Both the position numbers and the translations under genes were made by a program. A model generated the notes under the pieces. That model saw only the letters and a list, made by a program, of their open reading frames with translations, searched no databases and was not told where the DNA came from. This document shows, piece after piece, positions 39,645 through 47,740 of a DNA stretch of 47,812 nt; the first letter of the stretch is position 1; every line of letters starts with the position of its first letter. Origin of the DNA: Ceratorhiza oryzae-sativae (lineage: Eukaryota > Basidiomycota > Agaricomycetes > Cantharellales > Ceratobasidiaceae); contig JARWMV010000115.1 of NCBI GenBank assembly GCA_030998015.1, positions 1 through 47,812 of the forward strand, read 5' to 3'.

Positions 39645-39888
39645 GCATCATGGATGGCATGATGTCTTTTAACAGAAACTGCAAAACAGCCAATGATTTT
39701 TGCGGAATTCGTATTTTGTAACCGTCCCGGTCTTTATTAATAGTGCATTTGAGATCCCATTTCTCATTTAGAGTTTTGGCCAATAGTTCGACTTCTTCTA
39801 TTGTAAAACCTTGAGTATGTAATATTACTACATGGAAAGTATTACAAAAACTACCATCGTCTGCCAGCCAATAGGCCAAAGACAAAGG

Positions 39889-40000
39889 CCTCCCAATGCG
39901 TTACCAAGCCTGTAAGGCACGCCCTACGGGCCAGCGTATTGGGAGAGCCTTTACCCCCCCAAACAATGCAGCATAGCTGCATCAGTTTGGGGGGTCAAAG
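39889..40000 (+). repeat. P4
   Basis: Includes the GGCACGCCCTACGGGCC extra stem also seen at 31790, 34970, 41220 and 47610. Confidence 0.85.
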
Positions 40001-40288
40001 GTGTAAGCAGCTCTTTTATGTTAGCCGGAACAATTTTTTTCCCTGAAGAATAGAATAGTTCGTACAGCTCATTAAAACAAGGTAAAGAGTAAGTATAAAA
40101 GGTTACTCGAGAATAAATCATTCCCGTCACTTTGTGAGCTGACATATTAAAGACTTTAGGTTCTGAGCTGCAATAATCCTTAAATAGAAAGTACAAATGG
40201 TCTAAATAGTCTTTGTGAACAGTACCTTGTGAAAACATTAATCTAGCATTTACACCTTGTTTCTGAATGTTTATATCGCCCAGGCAAA

Positions 40289-40736
40289 GGTATTGCGAGG
40301 TAGCCTGGACCCCAGAGGTTCCAGGCTACCTCGGAATCAGGCGCCCTATTAAAATATCTCTTAATTCCGAGGTTAGTGAAATGGATTCTCTTTCAACCTT
40401 CTTTAAACTTAACCGCCGTAAGGGTTTATCATCAGCCGGTTTAACGGGGACTAAAGACATAATTCCTACACAGAAATCAATAGGCTGAATATATTCGGCA
40501 ATAAGCAATAAAGCACTTAACAACGCAATAATTGTTATTGCGGTTTTGGCTTTTGCCTTTAAGATTAAGAAAAGTATTGCAATTACAGAATTTTTGGAGT
40601 TAATAAATAAAATAACTCCGCTCCCTGGATCTCTAGAGATCCAGGAGGCGGAGTTAGCTACTGCCCCCCAAACATGTGCAGCTACGCTGCATTGTTTGGG
40701 GGGTCAATGGCGACATTGCAATTATTGGGGGTCTAC
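40289..40736. repeat. GGTAGCC hairpin, P9 and P4
   Basis: GAGGTAGCCTGGAC/GGTTCCAGGCTACCTC (40289-40334), the free-standing form of the hairpin nested in long P1. P9 at 40616-40651, P4 at 40660-40736. Confidence 0.85.
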
Positions 40737-40859
40737 AGCGGCTAACACGGATAATAAAAATTTGTTCACCATGTTGGGTTTTATTTTAAATTGTGCCTAT
40801 GCTTTCGCATTTCTAATTATTTCCTCCACTAGACTTAGTCTAGTTAGAATCTAAACATG

Positions 40860-41080
40860 TACGTTTACATACAGGCTACTACTCGACTACTAGAATTTTA
40901 ACCCGTACGAAAAAATTTTAGAAAAAGGCTGGATCCAATATAAGAATAAATTAGCTCTATTCCAAAAACCAAGAGAAAAGTTATTTTTATACAGGATGGG
41001 TTTTACCCTGAAACTTAAATTAAACTAGGCTAAAGAATTTAGTGCTCCATCTAGCAAAAACTTTATTTTTGTTTGTTTCC
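40860..41080. other. AT-rich spacer, no gene recognised
   Basis: No reading frame, hairpin family or intron element could be identified. It may belong to an intron. Confidence 0.4.
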
Positions 41081-41310
41081 CCAAATTGGGGGTGTAGATT
41101 TGCCTGCGCAAATCACCCCCAATTTAGGAGTCCTCAGCGCTTAGGCCGCGCCTAAAGGCGCGATCTGAGAGTTGGATTTGTTGTAAACCTTCAATAGCCC
41201 CCCAATGCGTTACCAAGCCTGTAAGGCACGCCCTACGGGCCAGCGTATTGGGGGGCTATCACCCCCCCCAAACAATGCAGCGTAGCTGCATTAGTTTGGG
41301 GGGTCAATTG
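41080..41310. repeat. P3 (inverted) and P4
   Basis: P3 (41080-41176, one base changed: GATCTGAGAG) and P4 (41195-41310), both in the 3' end of the next HEG. Confidence 0.88.
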
Positions 41311-42323
41311 TCAAATGAGCTCCCTGACCCATAAGATCAACTATTTGTTCAAATAACAATAAATCTGCACGTTTTTGAGTTAGAAGTGGATATTCTGTAA
41401 AATGAGGTATTATAATATTTTTTAAATCTTTACGGTTAGCTACTGAATATCCGCCGGCGTTAGAGGGAATCCTAAAGATTCCCTCGTAGAAAATGACGAC
41501 CGTTCGTCATTTTCAGCCGGCGGCTAAATATCGATATTATGCCGCGCACTAGCAATCGCAAACGGTTGCGATTGCTCACGTTGGTTGGTGGGACAAGTCC
41601 CACCAGCAACTAACGCGCGCGGGCCCCCGCTCTATCGGCTAAAATCTTAGGTGTAACCCAAGATTTCAGCCGCCCTGCCTAGAGAACTGCGCTTTAGCGC
41701 ACGTCTTGGCAGGGGTAATAAAGCGGAGGGTCAACGACCCGTGGGCATTGTTAACGAGGCCGCGTTCGCGGCGAGCCGCGCGCACGCCAGGGCCGCCTTG
41801 GCAAGCCAAGGCGTTCGCAGGCGTGCACGGGTCATATTATTCGTAGTATCTACTCGAATTGTACCAACTCCTCCAAAAAATTCTGGTAACTGGCCCAATA
41901 ATTCCTTATCTCTGATATTTAATCCAACCCCAAATTGGGGGTGTAGATTTGCCTGCGCAAATCTTGGACCCTCCAGCCTGTTTTGTAACTGGTATCTTTG
42001 TAAATTGAAGTAGAAAAAGAACCCTCAGCGTCGACTAACCCTGAGACAAAGTAAGGATTAAGTTTTGCTTTTTCATGACTTGATGTAGAAAAATTTGAAC
42101 TATTTAATTGTTTAGAAGGGATTTTGATAAGATAGTTTCTTTCGAAACCCATTAGAGTACACCTTAATTGCAATGTAAATGCTACTAAAGCATCGCAATA
42201 ACTACCGTCTACTCGTTGCTCTTTTACAAATATTGTAACTACTAAGAATAAACAAAAACATTTCACTAAGGTAATTAAAATATCTGACTTAGATCCGCGA
42301 TTGCCCATTTCTCTTTCGATCAT
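41176..42323 (-). pseudogene. LAGLIDADG_1 endonuclease, interrupted
   Basis: VKEQRVDGSY, LRCTLMGFERNYLIKIPSKQ, NPYFVSGLVDAEGSFSTSIY and KTGWRVQ (to 41965); GLNIRDKELLGQLPEFFGGV and GTIRVDTTNN (41930-41835); GYSVANRKDLKNIIIPHFTE, YPLLTQKRADLLLFEQIVDL and GAHLT (41450-41312); then EGLQQI. Only the first LAGLIDADG motif is found. Close relative of the rps3-intron HEG. Interrupted by half a P3 (41932-41965), P2 plus P1 (41451-41833), P4 and P3. Confidence 0.8.
41451..41833. repeat. P1-P2 (short, with P6) composite
   Basis: P1 172-nt (41451-41622) and P2 short inverted (41623-41833). Inverse of the composite at 36326-36708. Confidence 0.93.
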
Positions 42324-42356
42324 ATTAAAACTTGTTACTATACATGAGTGATTAGT

Positions 42357-43001
42357 TCATCCACACATAAACTTTCGAATATGGCTTAGTATTTTAATCT
42401 TTAGGGTGTCCCCGGAGTTTGATAGTTTTCCCCATAATGGAGTTTTCCCAGAACTCCAAACAGGTTTAAATCTTGACTTTTCAGTTGGAATTGCCCCTAG
42501 AATAGGTGAGTAATCTGGGTCTTCTAGCCGCGCTAGAGAATGGGGTCCTTTTGATTCGGTGATCGGCTGTAGCCTTATTTGATTTTCAGTGTCGGCTAAA
42601 GTCGATAAATTAGCCGTGCTATGTCGCGGCATTGTCGGAGCATAGTATGATTTCAGATTTTGTTCTGTAAAGTAAAAACATAAGCTTATTATAACAGTTC
42701 TAGGCGTAATAGCATAAAAAGGTGTGCTAATTAGAGAAGACAATCTAAGGTAAAAATTTGTTATAATTTTATTTGCTTTTTTTCTGTTAGCATGTTCCGT
42801 AGAAGCTCCTAAGGAAGAAAAGTTATATGACAATCCTTGCCCGGCATATAGAGAAGCCGAACTAAAGCTTGGGTTAATTACTTTTTTTAATAGATGGCTT
42901 GTAGCCACATTATCAGGGCTAAACCCGATATTGCTTGGCTTAGGGTTTGGTACTGCGCTTTCAGCGCTAAAGCCGTTAGTTAGATTTGGATTATTTTTCA
43001 T
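42357..43001 (-). CDS. Unassigned ORF whose 3' part is group I intron sequence
   Basis: 214 codons from MKNNPNLTNGFSAESAVPNP. Ser/Asn/Thr-rich, with hydrophobic ISTPFYAITPRTVIISLCFY. No family recognised. The last 30 codons (PLWGKLSNSGDTLKIK) equal the conserved 5' end of the LAGLIDADG-bearing introns (TCAAACTCCGGGGACACCCT at about 42410). The first two thirds may therefore be an exon or the leader of an intron ORF. No palindrome interrupts it, unusual for this region. Confidence 0.45.
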   Translation of the reverse strand: MKNNPNLTNGFSAESAVPNPKPSNIGFSPDNVATSHLLKKVINPSFSSASLYAGQGLSYNFSSLGASTEHANRKKANKIITNFYLRLSSLISTPFYAITPRTVIISLCFYFTEQNLKSYYAPTMPRHSTANLSTLADTENQIRLQPITESKGPHSLARLEDPDYSPILGAIPTEKSRFKPVWSSGKTPLWGKLSNSGDTLKIKILSHIRKFMCG

Positions 43002-43184
43002 TTATTTTTATTATTAAAGGATAAGATACGGTAACACAGTATTAATTGTTTTTTTTGGTAAAATAAATACTGCAGCTACGCTGCAGTACTCCAAATTGTT
43101 TATGGGCTGTAAGTCCTTAAAACTTTTGGTTGAATAAAAAAAACATGATTTGTATGTACGTCAGCAAATTAATTTTTCCTCCTC

Positions 43185-43495
43185 TTCCCTTTCAGCATCT
43201 ACCCCCCAAACAATGCAGCGCAAGCTGCATATGTTTGGGGGAAGAGACCGCTGCCGCTGTTAGATCGCTCTATCTTACCCGTGCCCGCCTACGATCGCAG
43301 CTTAAGCTGCGGCCCTGGCGTGCGCGGGCTCGCGGCCAGAGGGGCCGCCTCGAGCACAACCTCGGAATCAGGCGCCTCCCGTGGTGGATGGGCCCGAGCG
43401 TAGCGACGGTCCTCACCACCACGGGGGGTACGATAGAACGGCCGATTGCGGCAGCGTACTCCTAATTTTATCGCTTACGCGATAAAATTGGGGTA
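43185..43495 (-). repeat. P10 compound palindrome
   Basis: Nearly the same as 19887-20202; one visible difference is CTCGAGC for CTCGCGC. Confidence 0.82.
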
Positions 43496-44261
43496 AATTT
43501 ATTTCTTTAGTTTGTTTTTGGGTTCATCAGCCAAAATTATATCCTCCCTCAGCAGTGCGCAAAGGGAACCATTTGCGCGGTAGGCTAAATAGCCTCGGTT
43601 TTATGACCCGTGCACGCCTGCGAACGCCTTGGCTTAAGCCAAGCAAGCTTGGCTCATATTGACCTTAAGGTCAATAATCAAGCCAAGGCGGCCCTGGCGT
43701 GCGCGCGGCGTCTGATTCCGAGGTACCCTGGAACTTAAAGTTCCAGGGTACCTCGCAATACCTCGCCGCGAACGCGGCCTCGATAACCATACCCCTCGGG
43801 TCAACAGCATGTATTTATATATAAATACAATGCTGGTTGACCCTAAGCGGGGGTATGATACAAAAACGACCTCTACTGAGGGACCTAATCACAAGATGGT
43901 GGCGTGTCCTCTAGCTGAAATTGTTGCACGTACGTGCAACAACTTCACGCTTGAGGCGGAACTACCCACCTACCGATTAATAAGGGGGATACCGTTTTCA
44001 TTTTTCGGGCGGTTTGAAAAATATAAATTTCGGAGAACGGAGAAAATAAAATAAGGCTAATTTGAAGAAATAGTTCCTGGCACTAAGATCGCCGTACTTA
44101 GTACGGGCTTTACTGCCCGCGCTGAGCCAACTTTCACAGCAGATGGATCGTCTTATCATTGATCGACCCTATGGCCGAAATCCTAGGATTTCGGCAGGGT
44201 AAAGTACCAGAATAAATCGTCCTGGCCAGAGATCTCAGGCGAAGCGATTTTGGGTTAAGAA
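43496..44261. repeat. Spacer with P2 and P5 pieces, no gene recognised
   Basis: P2 long form (43605-43857) and half a P5 (43912-43966). 44080-44230 has stems CCGTACTTAGTACGG and CCGAAATCCTAGGATTTCGG and may be structured RNA, but I could not assign it. Confidence 0.6.
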
Positions 44262-44489
44262 ATGTCAACAACATTTCTATACACGGGGTTAATAGCAATT
44301 TATTTTTCGCTAATACTCTTTTCTTGCCACGCGCTGTGTGCGCGCCTAAAAGTGAAGCGTGCACTAGTGCAAACTGCTATTTTGGCAGAAAAAAGTACTG
44401 CGGTTAAAGTTATAATTTTATTTTACTCTAACTTCTCTTTTATGATATTTTATCGGTACTTTGTACTAGTTTATGATGACGAATTTTGA
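44262..44489 (+). CDS. Small hypothetical ORF, one N-terminal membrane segment
   Basis: 75 codons: MSTTFLYTGLIAIYFSLILF and a second hydrophobic stretch VIILFYSNFSFMIFYRYFVL. It does not match ATP8, ATP9 or ND4L patterns. Could be chance. Confidence 0.2.
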   Translation: MSTTFLYTGLIAIYFSLILFSCHALCARLKVKRALVQTAILAEKSTAVKVIILFYSNFSFMIFYRYFVLVYDDEF

Positions 44490-44563
44490 CTGAGCCCTTC
44501 GAGGCTGAAGTAAAAAACGTTTCGGAAATCCCCTCTGGTAAATTTTTAATCAAGATAATTTAC

Positions 44564-44638
44564 GAGCCGAAAAAAGGAATTGAACCCTTATTACACCGAC
44601 ATGAGCGATGAGTTTTAACCACTTAAACTATTTCAGCT
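44564..44638 (-). tRNA. trnM: tRNA-Met (CAU)
   Basis: Acceptor AGCTGAA/TTCGGCT, D-stem GTTT/AAAC, anticodon arm CATCG-CTCATGT-CGGTG (anticodon CAU), T-arm AAGGG-TTCAATT-CCTTT. Complete cloverleaf with no insertion. One of two CAU tRNAs here; one is presumably the initiator. Confidence 0.85.
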
Positions 44639-44694
44639 ATTTTAAGGTTTTGTTTCAAGAGGTGAAATATCAGGATCCCTGTAAATCTAATATG

Positions 44695-44940
44695 ACCCGT
44701 TCTCGGCGAGATAGCGGGCGTCTGATTCCGAGGTACCCTGGAACTTAAAGTTCCAGGGTACCTCGCAATACCTCGCCGCGAACGCGGCCTCGAGATCCAT
44801 ACCCACGGGGGATAGTACGCCGGAATCTTCCTTCCCGTGGGGTTAGGGACCGTCGCTCCGCTCGGGCCCATACCCCAAGCCCGAGGCGGCCCCTCTGGCC
44901 GCGAGCCCGCGCACGCCAGGGCCGCAGCTTATCCTCTAGC
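44695..44940. repeat. Partial P2 and P10 pieces
   Basis: GGTACCCTGGAAC hairpin with CCGCGAACGCGG (44715-44800), then the P10 half GACCGTCGCTCCGCTCGGGC and GCGGCCCCTCTGGCCGC (44820-44935). Confidence 0.75.
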
Positions 44941-44949
44941 TAGGGGACG

Positions 44950-45035
44950 GGTCGGGAATCCCTCAGGCATACTGTTGCTCTTTAATATCTACTGAGCAAT
45001 TTCACCGCTCTAAAGATAGCCATACGCTGCAGTGT
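44950..45035 (-). rRNA. rns: Possible SSU rRNA segment (h23 region)
   Basis: Minus strand: AGAGCGGTGAAATTGCTCAG and TAGATATTAAAGAGCAACAG resemble GTAGCGGTGAAATGCGTAGA and GATCTGGAGGAATACC (about E. coli 680-720). Short and isolated. Confidence 0.4.
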
Positions 45036-45044
45036 TCCTCCTCT

Positions 45045-45270
45045 TCCCTTTCAGCATCTACCCCCCAAACAATGCAGCGCAAGCTGCATATGTTTGGGGG
45101 TCAGATGCCACTCAAACATGTGCAGCTACGCTGCATTGTTTGAGGGGCATCCGCCCCCCAATAAGGTAATGGCCCCCCCCCCAATACGTTTGTGACGCAT
45201 TGGGAGGCCATTGCCTTATTGGGGGTCACCTGCGTCTGTGGTCGTGTTCCAGGAACACGGCCGCAGACGG
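45045..45270. repeat. P10 edge and P4 compound
   Basis: Nearly repeats 21340-21510, including the C run in the P4 and GTGTTCCAGGAACAC. Confidence 0.82.
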
Positions 45271-45282
45271 GAAGAGCCCGCG

Positions 45283-45415
45283 GCAGTAAGACTGGGGCTG
45301 GACCTTAGACCAGCATCAGTCCAAATTTCACAATATCAGGGGGCATACGGTGGAATAATTGACGGAAGTTGATCTGGTCAGACCAACTGACTTTTTTGCA
45401 GACGTCAATTTTCCA
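45283..45415 (+). rRNA. rns: Possible SSU rRNA segment (5' domain, h15-h18 side)
   Basis: GCGGCAGTAAGACTGGGG, a hairpin insertion, AATTTCACAATATCAGGGG, GGAATAATTGACGGAAGTTG, CAACTGACTTTTTTGC. The order matches SSU GGCAGCAGTGGGGAAT, TTTCACAATGGGCG, TCATTGACGTTACC and AACTCCGTGCC. The universally conserved 530 loop does not follow. Unlike the other SSU-like segments it lies on the plus strand. Confidence 0.4.
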
Positions 45416-46062
45416 TCGGCGGGGACTGCCCCCTGTCGTGCATTAAAACATACCACGACAGTGTAAGTCATGAAAAACATTTGGTTTAAATTTTACCCGT
45501 CCTCGATGGGACGGCCGCCCGGCCGAGATAGCGGGATCGCTGCGAAGCTGCCTCGTAGACCGGGTAACAACTATGGCGAAATCTTAAATTTGCCGCCTCT
45601 AAACTTTGATGGGCGGCATCCAGTGCCGTCCTAACCATACCCCGCCAATCGATGTAGATTTGCCTTCGCAAATCATCGATTAGTGGAGCCCTCCGCGCTT
45701 AGGCCGCCCTGCGGGCGATCAAAGAGCGCGGAGGGATTGAGGTTATTATTAATTAATCCGCGCAGGTCCGTTCTTAGCTCCCTCTGCAGAGGGGCGAAGA
45801 TTACCAAAAAGGACTAGGCGCGGTAGGGGCCTTAACTGTACTATCAGCGGACCCAGAGGATTCGATTCCCGACCCCCGATTTGCGCCAAATCGGACTCTT
45901 CCCTTACAGGCCCCCGCTAATCGATGTAGATTTGCCTTCGCAAATCATCGATTAGTGGGAGCCCTCCGCGCTTAGGCCGCCCTGCGGGCGATCAAAGAGC
46001 GCGGAGGGGAAGAGGTTCCCTAGCAGCGTGTACTTGTACACGCTGACGACAGGGTTAGGGTT
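45416..46062. repeat. Palindrome-rich spacer
   Basis: CTGTCGTG/CACGACAG hairpin (about 45425-45470, also at 34815-34860); P7 (45649-45738 and 45916-46010); P11 (46016-46062). 45770-45900 has GGATTCGATTCCC, a T-arm-like stretch for which no cloverleaf could be completed. Confidence 0.7.
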
Positions 46063-46245
46063 AATCCAATTTGCCTTAGTTTTACCTTCTGGTCAACTAC
46101 GATGTAATAAAACCCAAGTAGTCCACAGGGAAGTGGAAAACATGGACCTTTCGCTTCGGCTTCCATTTATCAACTCACCCTGGGCTATATAGCACTGGTT
46201 GCCGTATAAATTAGGATGGAGATTTACCTCCACCCCCCAAAAACC
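46063..46245 (-). rRNA. rns: Possible SSU rRNA segment (5' domain, about E. coli 95-320)
   Basis: Minus strand: CAGGGTGAGTTGATAAATGG (GACGGGTGAGTAA), ACTACTTGGGTTTTATTAC (TAGTTGGTGGGGTAA), ATCGTAGTTGACCAGAAGG and CAAATTGG (GATCCGTAGCTGGTCTGAGAGG, CACATTGG). The order is right. The continuation (the CTACGGGAGGCAGCAG region) is not found next to it on this strand. Confidence 0.45.
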
Positions 46246-46322
46246 TAAGAAGCCCTTGGAAAATAATAAGACCTGGCACGAAGTGACATGGGTCGACCTA
46301 AAATTGGTTTAAGTATTGAAAA

Positions 46323-46396
46323 TAAGACCGACGGGACTTGAACCCATATCTCATCTATTATGAGCAGATTGCATTAACCGATTATGCTACAGTCTT
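46323..46396 (-). tRNA. trnM: tRNA-Met (CAU)
   Basis: Acceptor AAGACTG/CGGTCTT, D-stem GCAT/ATGC, anticodon arm ATCTG-CTCATAA-TAGAT (CAU), T-arm ATGGG-TTCAAGT-CCCGT. Complete. It could alternatively be an Ile tRNA with a modified C34, which also reads as CAU in DNA. Confidence 0.85.
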
Positions 46397-46645
46397 GCCC
46401 TCTGTATAGGTTTGGGAATAATGTATCTATCTCCAAAACGGTGTAAGGGCTTACAGCCCATAACCATTTTTGAGTACGGCAGCGCTCCTGTGGGCCCTCT
46501 GCGGACTTCATGGGAGCCCTAATTATATAATCAATGAAAAAAAAAAAACGCAATTTATTTTAAAATCTTACTATTAACAAATTTTGTTCACAACTTTGAT
46601 AAACCAATAAACAAAATTATAGACAAACATAATCTTCAAGTGCAA
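46397..46645. other. Spacer, no gene recognised
   Basis: Contains a run of 12 A (about 46537) and AT-rich sequence. No hairpin family member and no reading frame of note. Confidence 0.5.
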
Positions 46646-46890
46646 TAGACCCCCAATGCATTGGGAGGCCATTGCCTTGTTGGGGGTCTACGGCACGGGT
46701 AAGCCTCTCGAGGCAGTCTTACTGCCGAGGTATTGCGAGGTAGCCTGGACCCCAGAGGTTCCAGGCTACCTCGGAATCAGGCGCCTCCCGTGGTGGATGG
46801 GCCCGAGCGTAGCGACGGTCCTCACCACCACGGGGGGTACGATAGAGCGGCCGATTGCGGCAGCGTACTACTAATTTTCGAAAATTGGGG
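46646..46890. repeat. P4 fragment, GGTAGCC hairpin and partial P10
   Basis: P4 (46646-46692), GAGGTAGCCTGGAC hairpin (46735-46774), P10 part (46775-46890). Confidence 0.8.
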
Positions 46891-47035
46891 TTTCTTTTAT
46901 GTTTTTGCCTAAGCGGCTGCAACTGTGCCCACTCATAACTTACTTAGTACACGATGTATGTTGCTTATTCCGTTATGATAGAAAATAAAGACTTTAGTTA
47001 ATTTGTACAGATCTTATTAAATAGAAGAATAACTC

Positions 47036-47135
47036 TAATCCGGATTCGAACCCCGCCGCTTTAAAGCGGCGGCCGGGAGTCACGCTCGCGGGGATACGCA
47101 ATTCCTGTATTCTACCCCGAGCTCTCATGAGAGCT
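47036..47135 (-). pseudogene. tRNA-like gene broken by hairpin insertions
   Basis: Minus strand: GCTCGGGGTAGAATACAGGA (D-arm-like), ATTGCGTATCC (anticodon region), GGTTCGAATCCGG (T-arm consensus), GATTAGAG (3' acceptor). The palindrome CCGCCGCTTTAAAGCGGCGG sits directly in the 5' T-stem. GAGCTCTCATGAGAGCTC replaces the 5' acceptor side. No complete cloverleaf is possible with the inserts. The anticodon cannot be assigned. Confidence 0.45.
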
Positions 47136-47234
47136 CGCCTGCTCGGCCGCTACATCGTTAGATGGAGCGATCTACAGCAGGCGGGTGTTAAACTATAAGA
47201 ATTTGAAGCTGCTCCCGGAGGGTAATTTAGTTTA

Positions 47235-47332
47235 ACCCCAAATTGGGGGTGTAGATTTGCCTGCGCAAATCACCCCCAATTTAGGAGTCCTCAGCGCTTA
47301 GGCCGCGCCTAAAGGCGCGATCAGAGAGTTGG
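47235..47332 (-). repeat. P3, inverted
   Basis: Between the broken tRNA and trnY. Confidence 0.9.
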
Positions 47333-47383
47333 ATTTATAAAATTTAGGGTCCCGCAGCTACGCTGCGGGACGCCATGTATATT

Positions 47384-47468
47384 TTGAGCTAAGTAGGAAT
47401 CGAACCTACCCGACGAACACGTCAATTTTTTTACAGAAAACCCCAATTACCATTCTGGCATCAGCTCA
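47384..47468 (-). tRNA. trnY: tRNA-Tyr (GUA), long variable arm
   Basis: Acceptor TGAGCTG/TAGCTCA, anticodon arm GTTTT-CTGTAAA-AAAAT (anticodon GTA), variable-arm stem GACG-TGTT-CGTC, T-arm GTAGG-TTCGATT-CCTAC. The long variable arm is normal for fungal mitochondrial tRNA-Tyr. The D-arm is weakly paired. Confidence 0.82.
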
Positions 47469-47519
47469 ATATTTATTCGTCTTTTATTTCCCCAACGATC
47501 GGGCGACGATTTCCCTACT

Positions 47520-47740
47520 GCCCCCCAAACATGTGCAGCTACGCTGCATTGTTTGAGGGGCATCCGCCCCCCAATAATGCAATGGCCTCCCAATGCGTTA
47601 CCAAGCCTGTAAGGCACGCCCTACGGGCCAACGTATTGGGGGTCAATTGTTGGGGGTCTACGGAAATCATCCCGATCGGTAGGCGCTGCCCGAGCGTGGG
47701 CCGCGCTAAGGCGCGATCTACGCTCGGGAGTTTTTTATCC
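47520..47740. repeat. P4 compound and an unnamed palindrome
   Basis: P4 (47520-47665), then CCGAGCGTGGGCC...GCGCGATCTACGCTCGG (about 47688-47728), which has the plan of P7 with another stem. The last 70 nt show no feature. Confidence 0.75.

Larger units (their letters stand above)
39645..40773 (-). pseudogene. LAGLIDADG_2-type endonuclease, interrupted
   Basis: Possible start MVNKFLLSVLAA (40773). A hydrophobic part (VIAILFLILKAKAKTAITII). Then GIMSLVPVKPADDKPLRRLS, SISLTSELRDILIGRL, FSQGTVHKDYLDHLYFLFKD, HKVTGMIYSRVTFYTYSLPC, FNELYELFYSSGKKIVPANI, SLAYWLADDGSF, TIEEVELLAKTLNEKWDLKC and IPQKSLAVLQFLLKDIMPS. Paralogue of 6128-7916 and 31566-32886, with the same hydrophobic N-terminus. Interrupted by P9 plus P4 (40616-40736), a GGTAGCCTGGA hairpin (40289-40334) and P4 (39889-40000). 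The host gene was not identified. Confidence 0.8.

Noticed and set aside
45820..45860. GGATTCGATTCCC as the T-arm of a tRNA
   Set aside because: The stem positions next to the loop do not pair properly, and no anticodon or acceptor arm could be built.
46016..46062. Telomere-like GGGTTAGGGTTA next to P11 (also near 11928 and 39045)
   Set aside because: Only two copies of the motif, always internal and attached to P11 or P5. No terminal array is seen.
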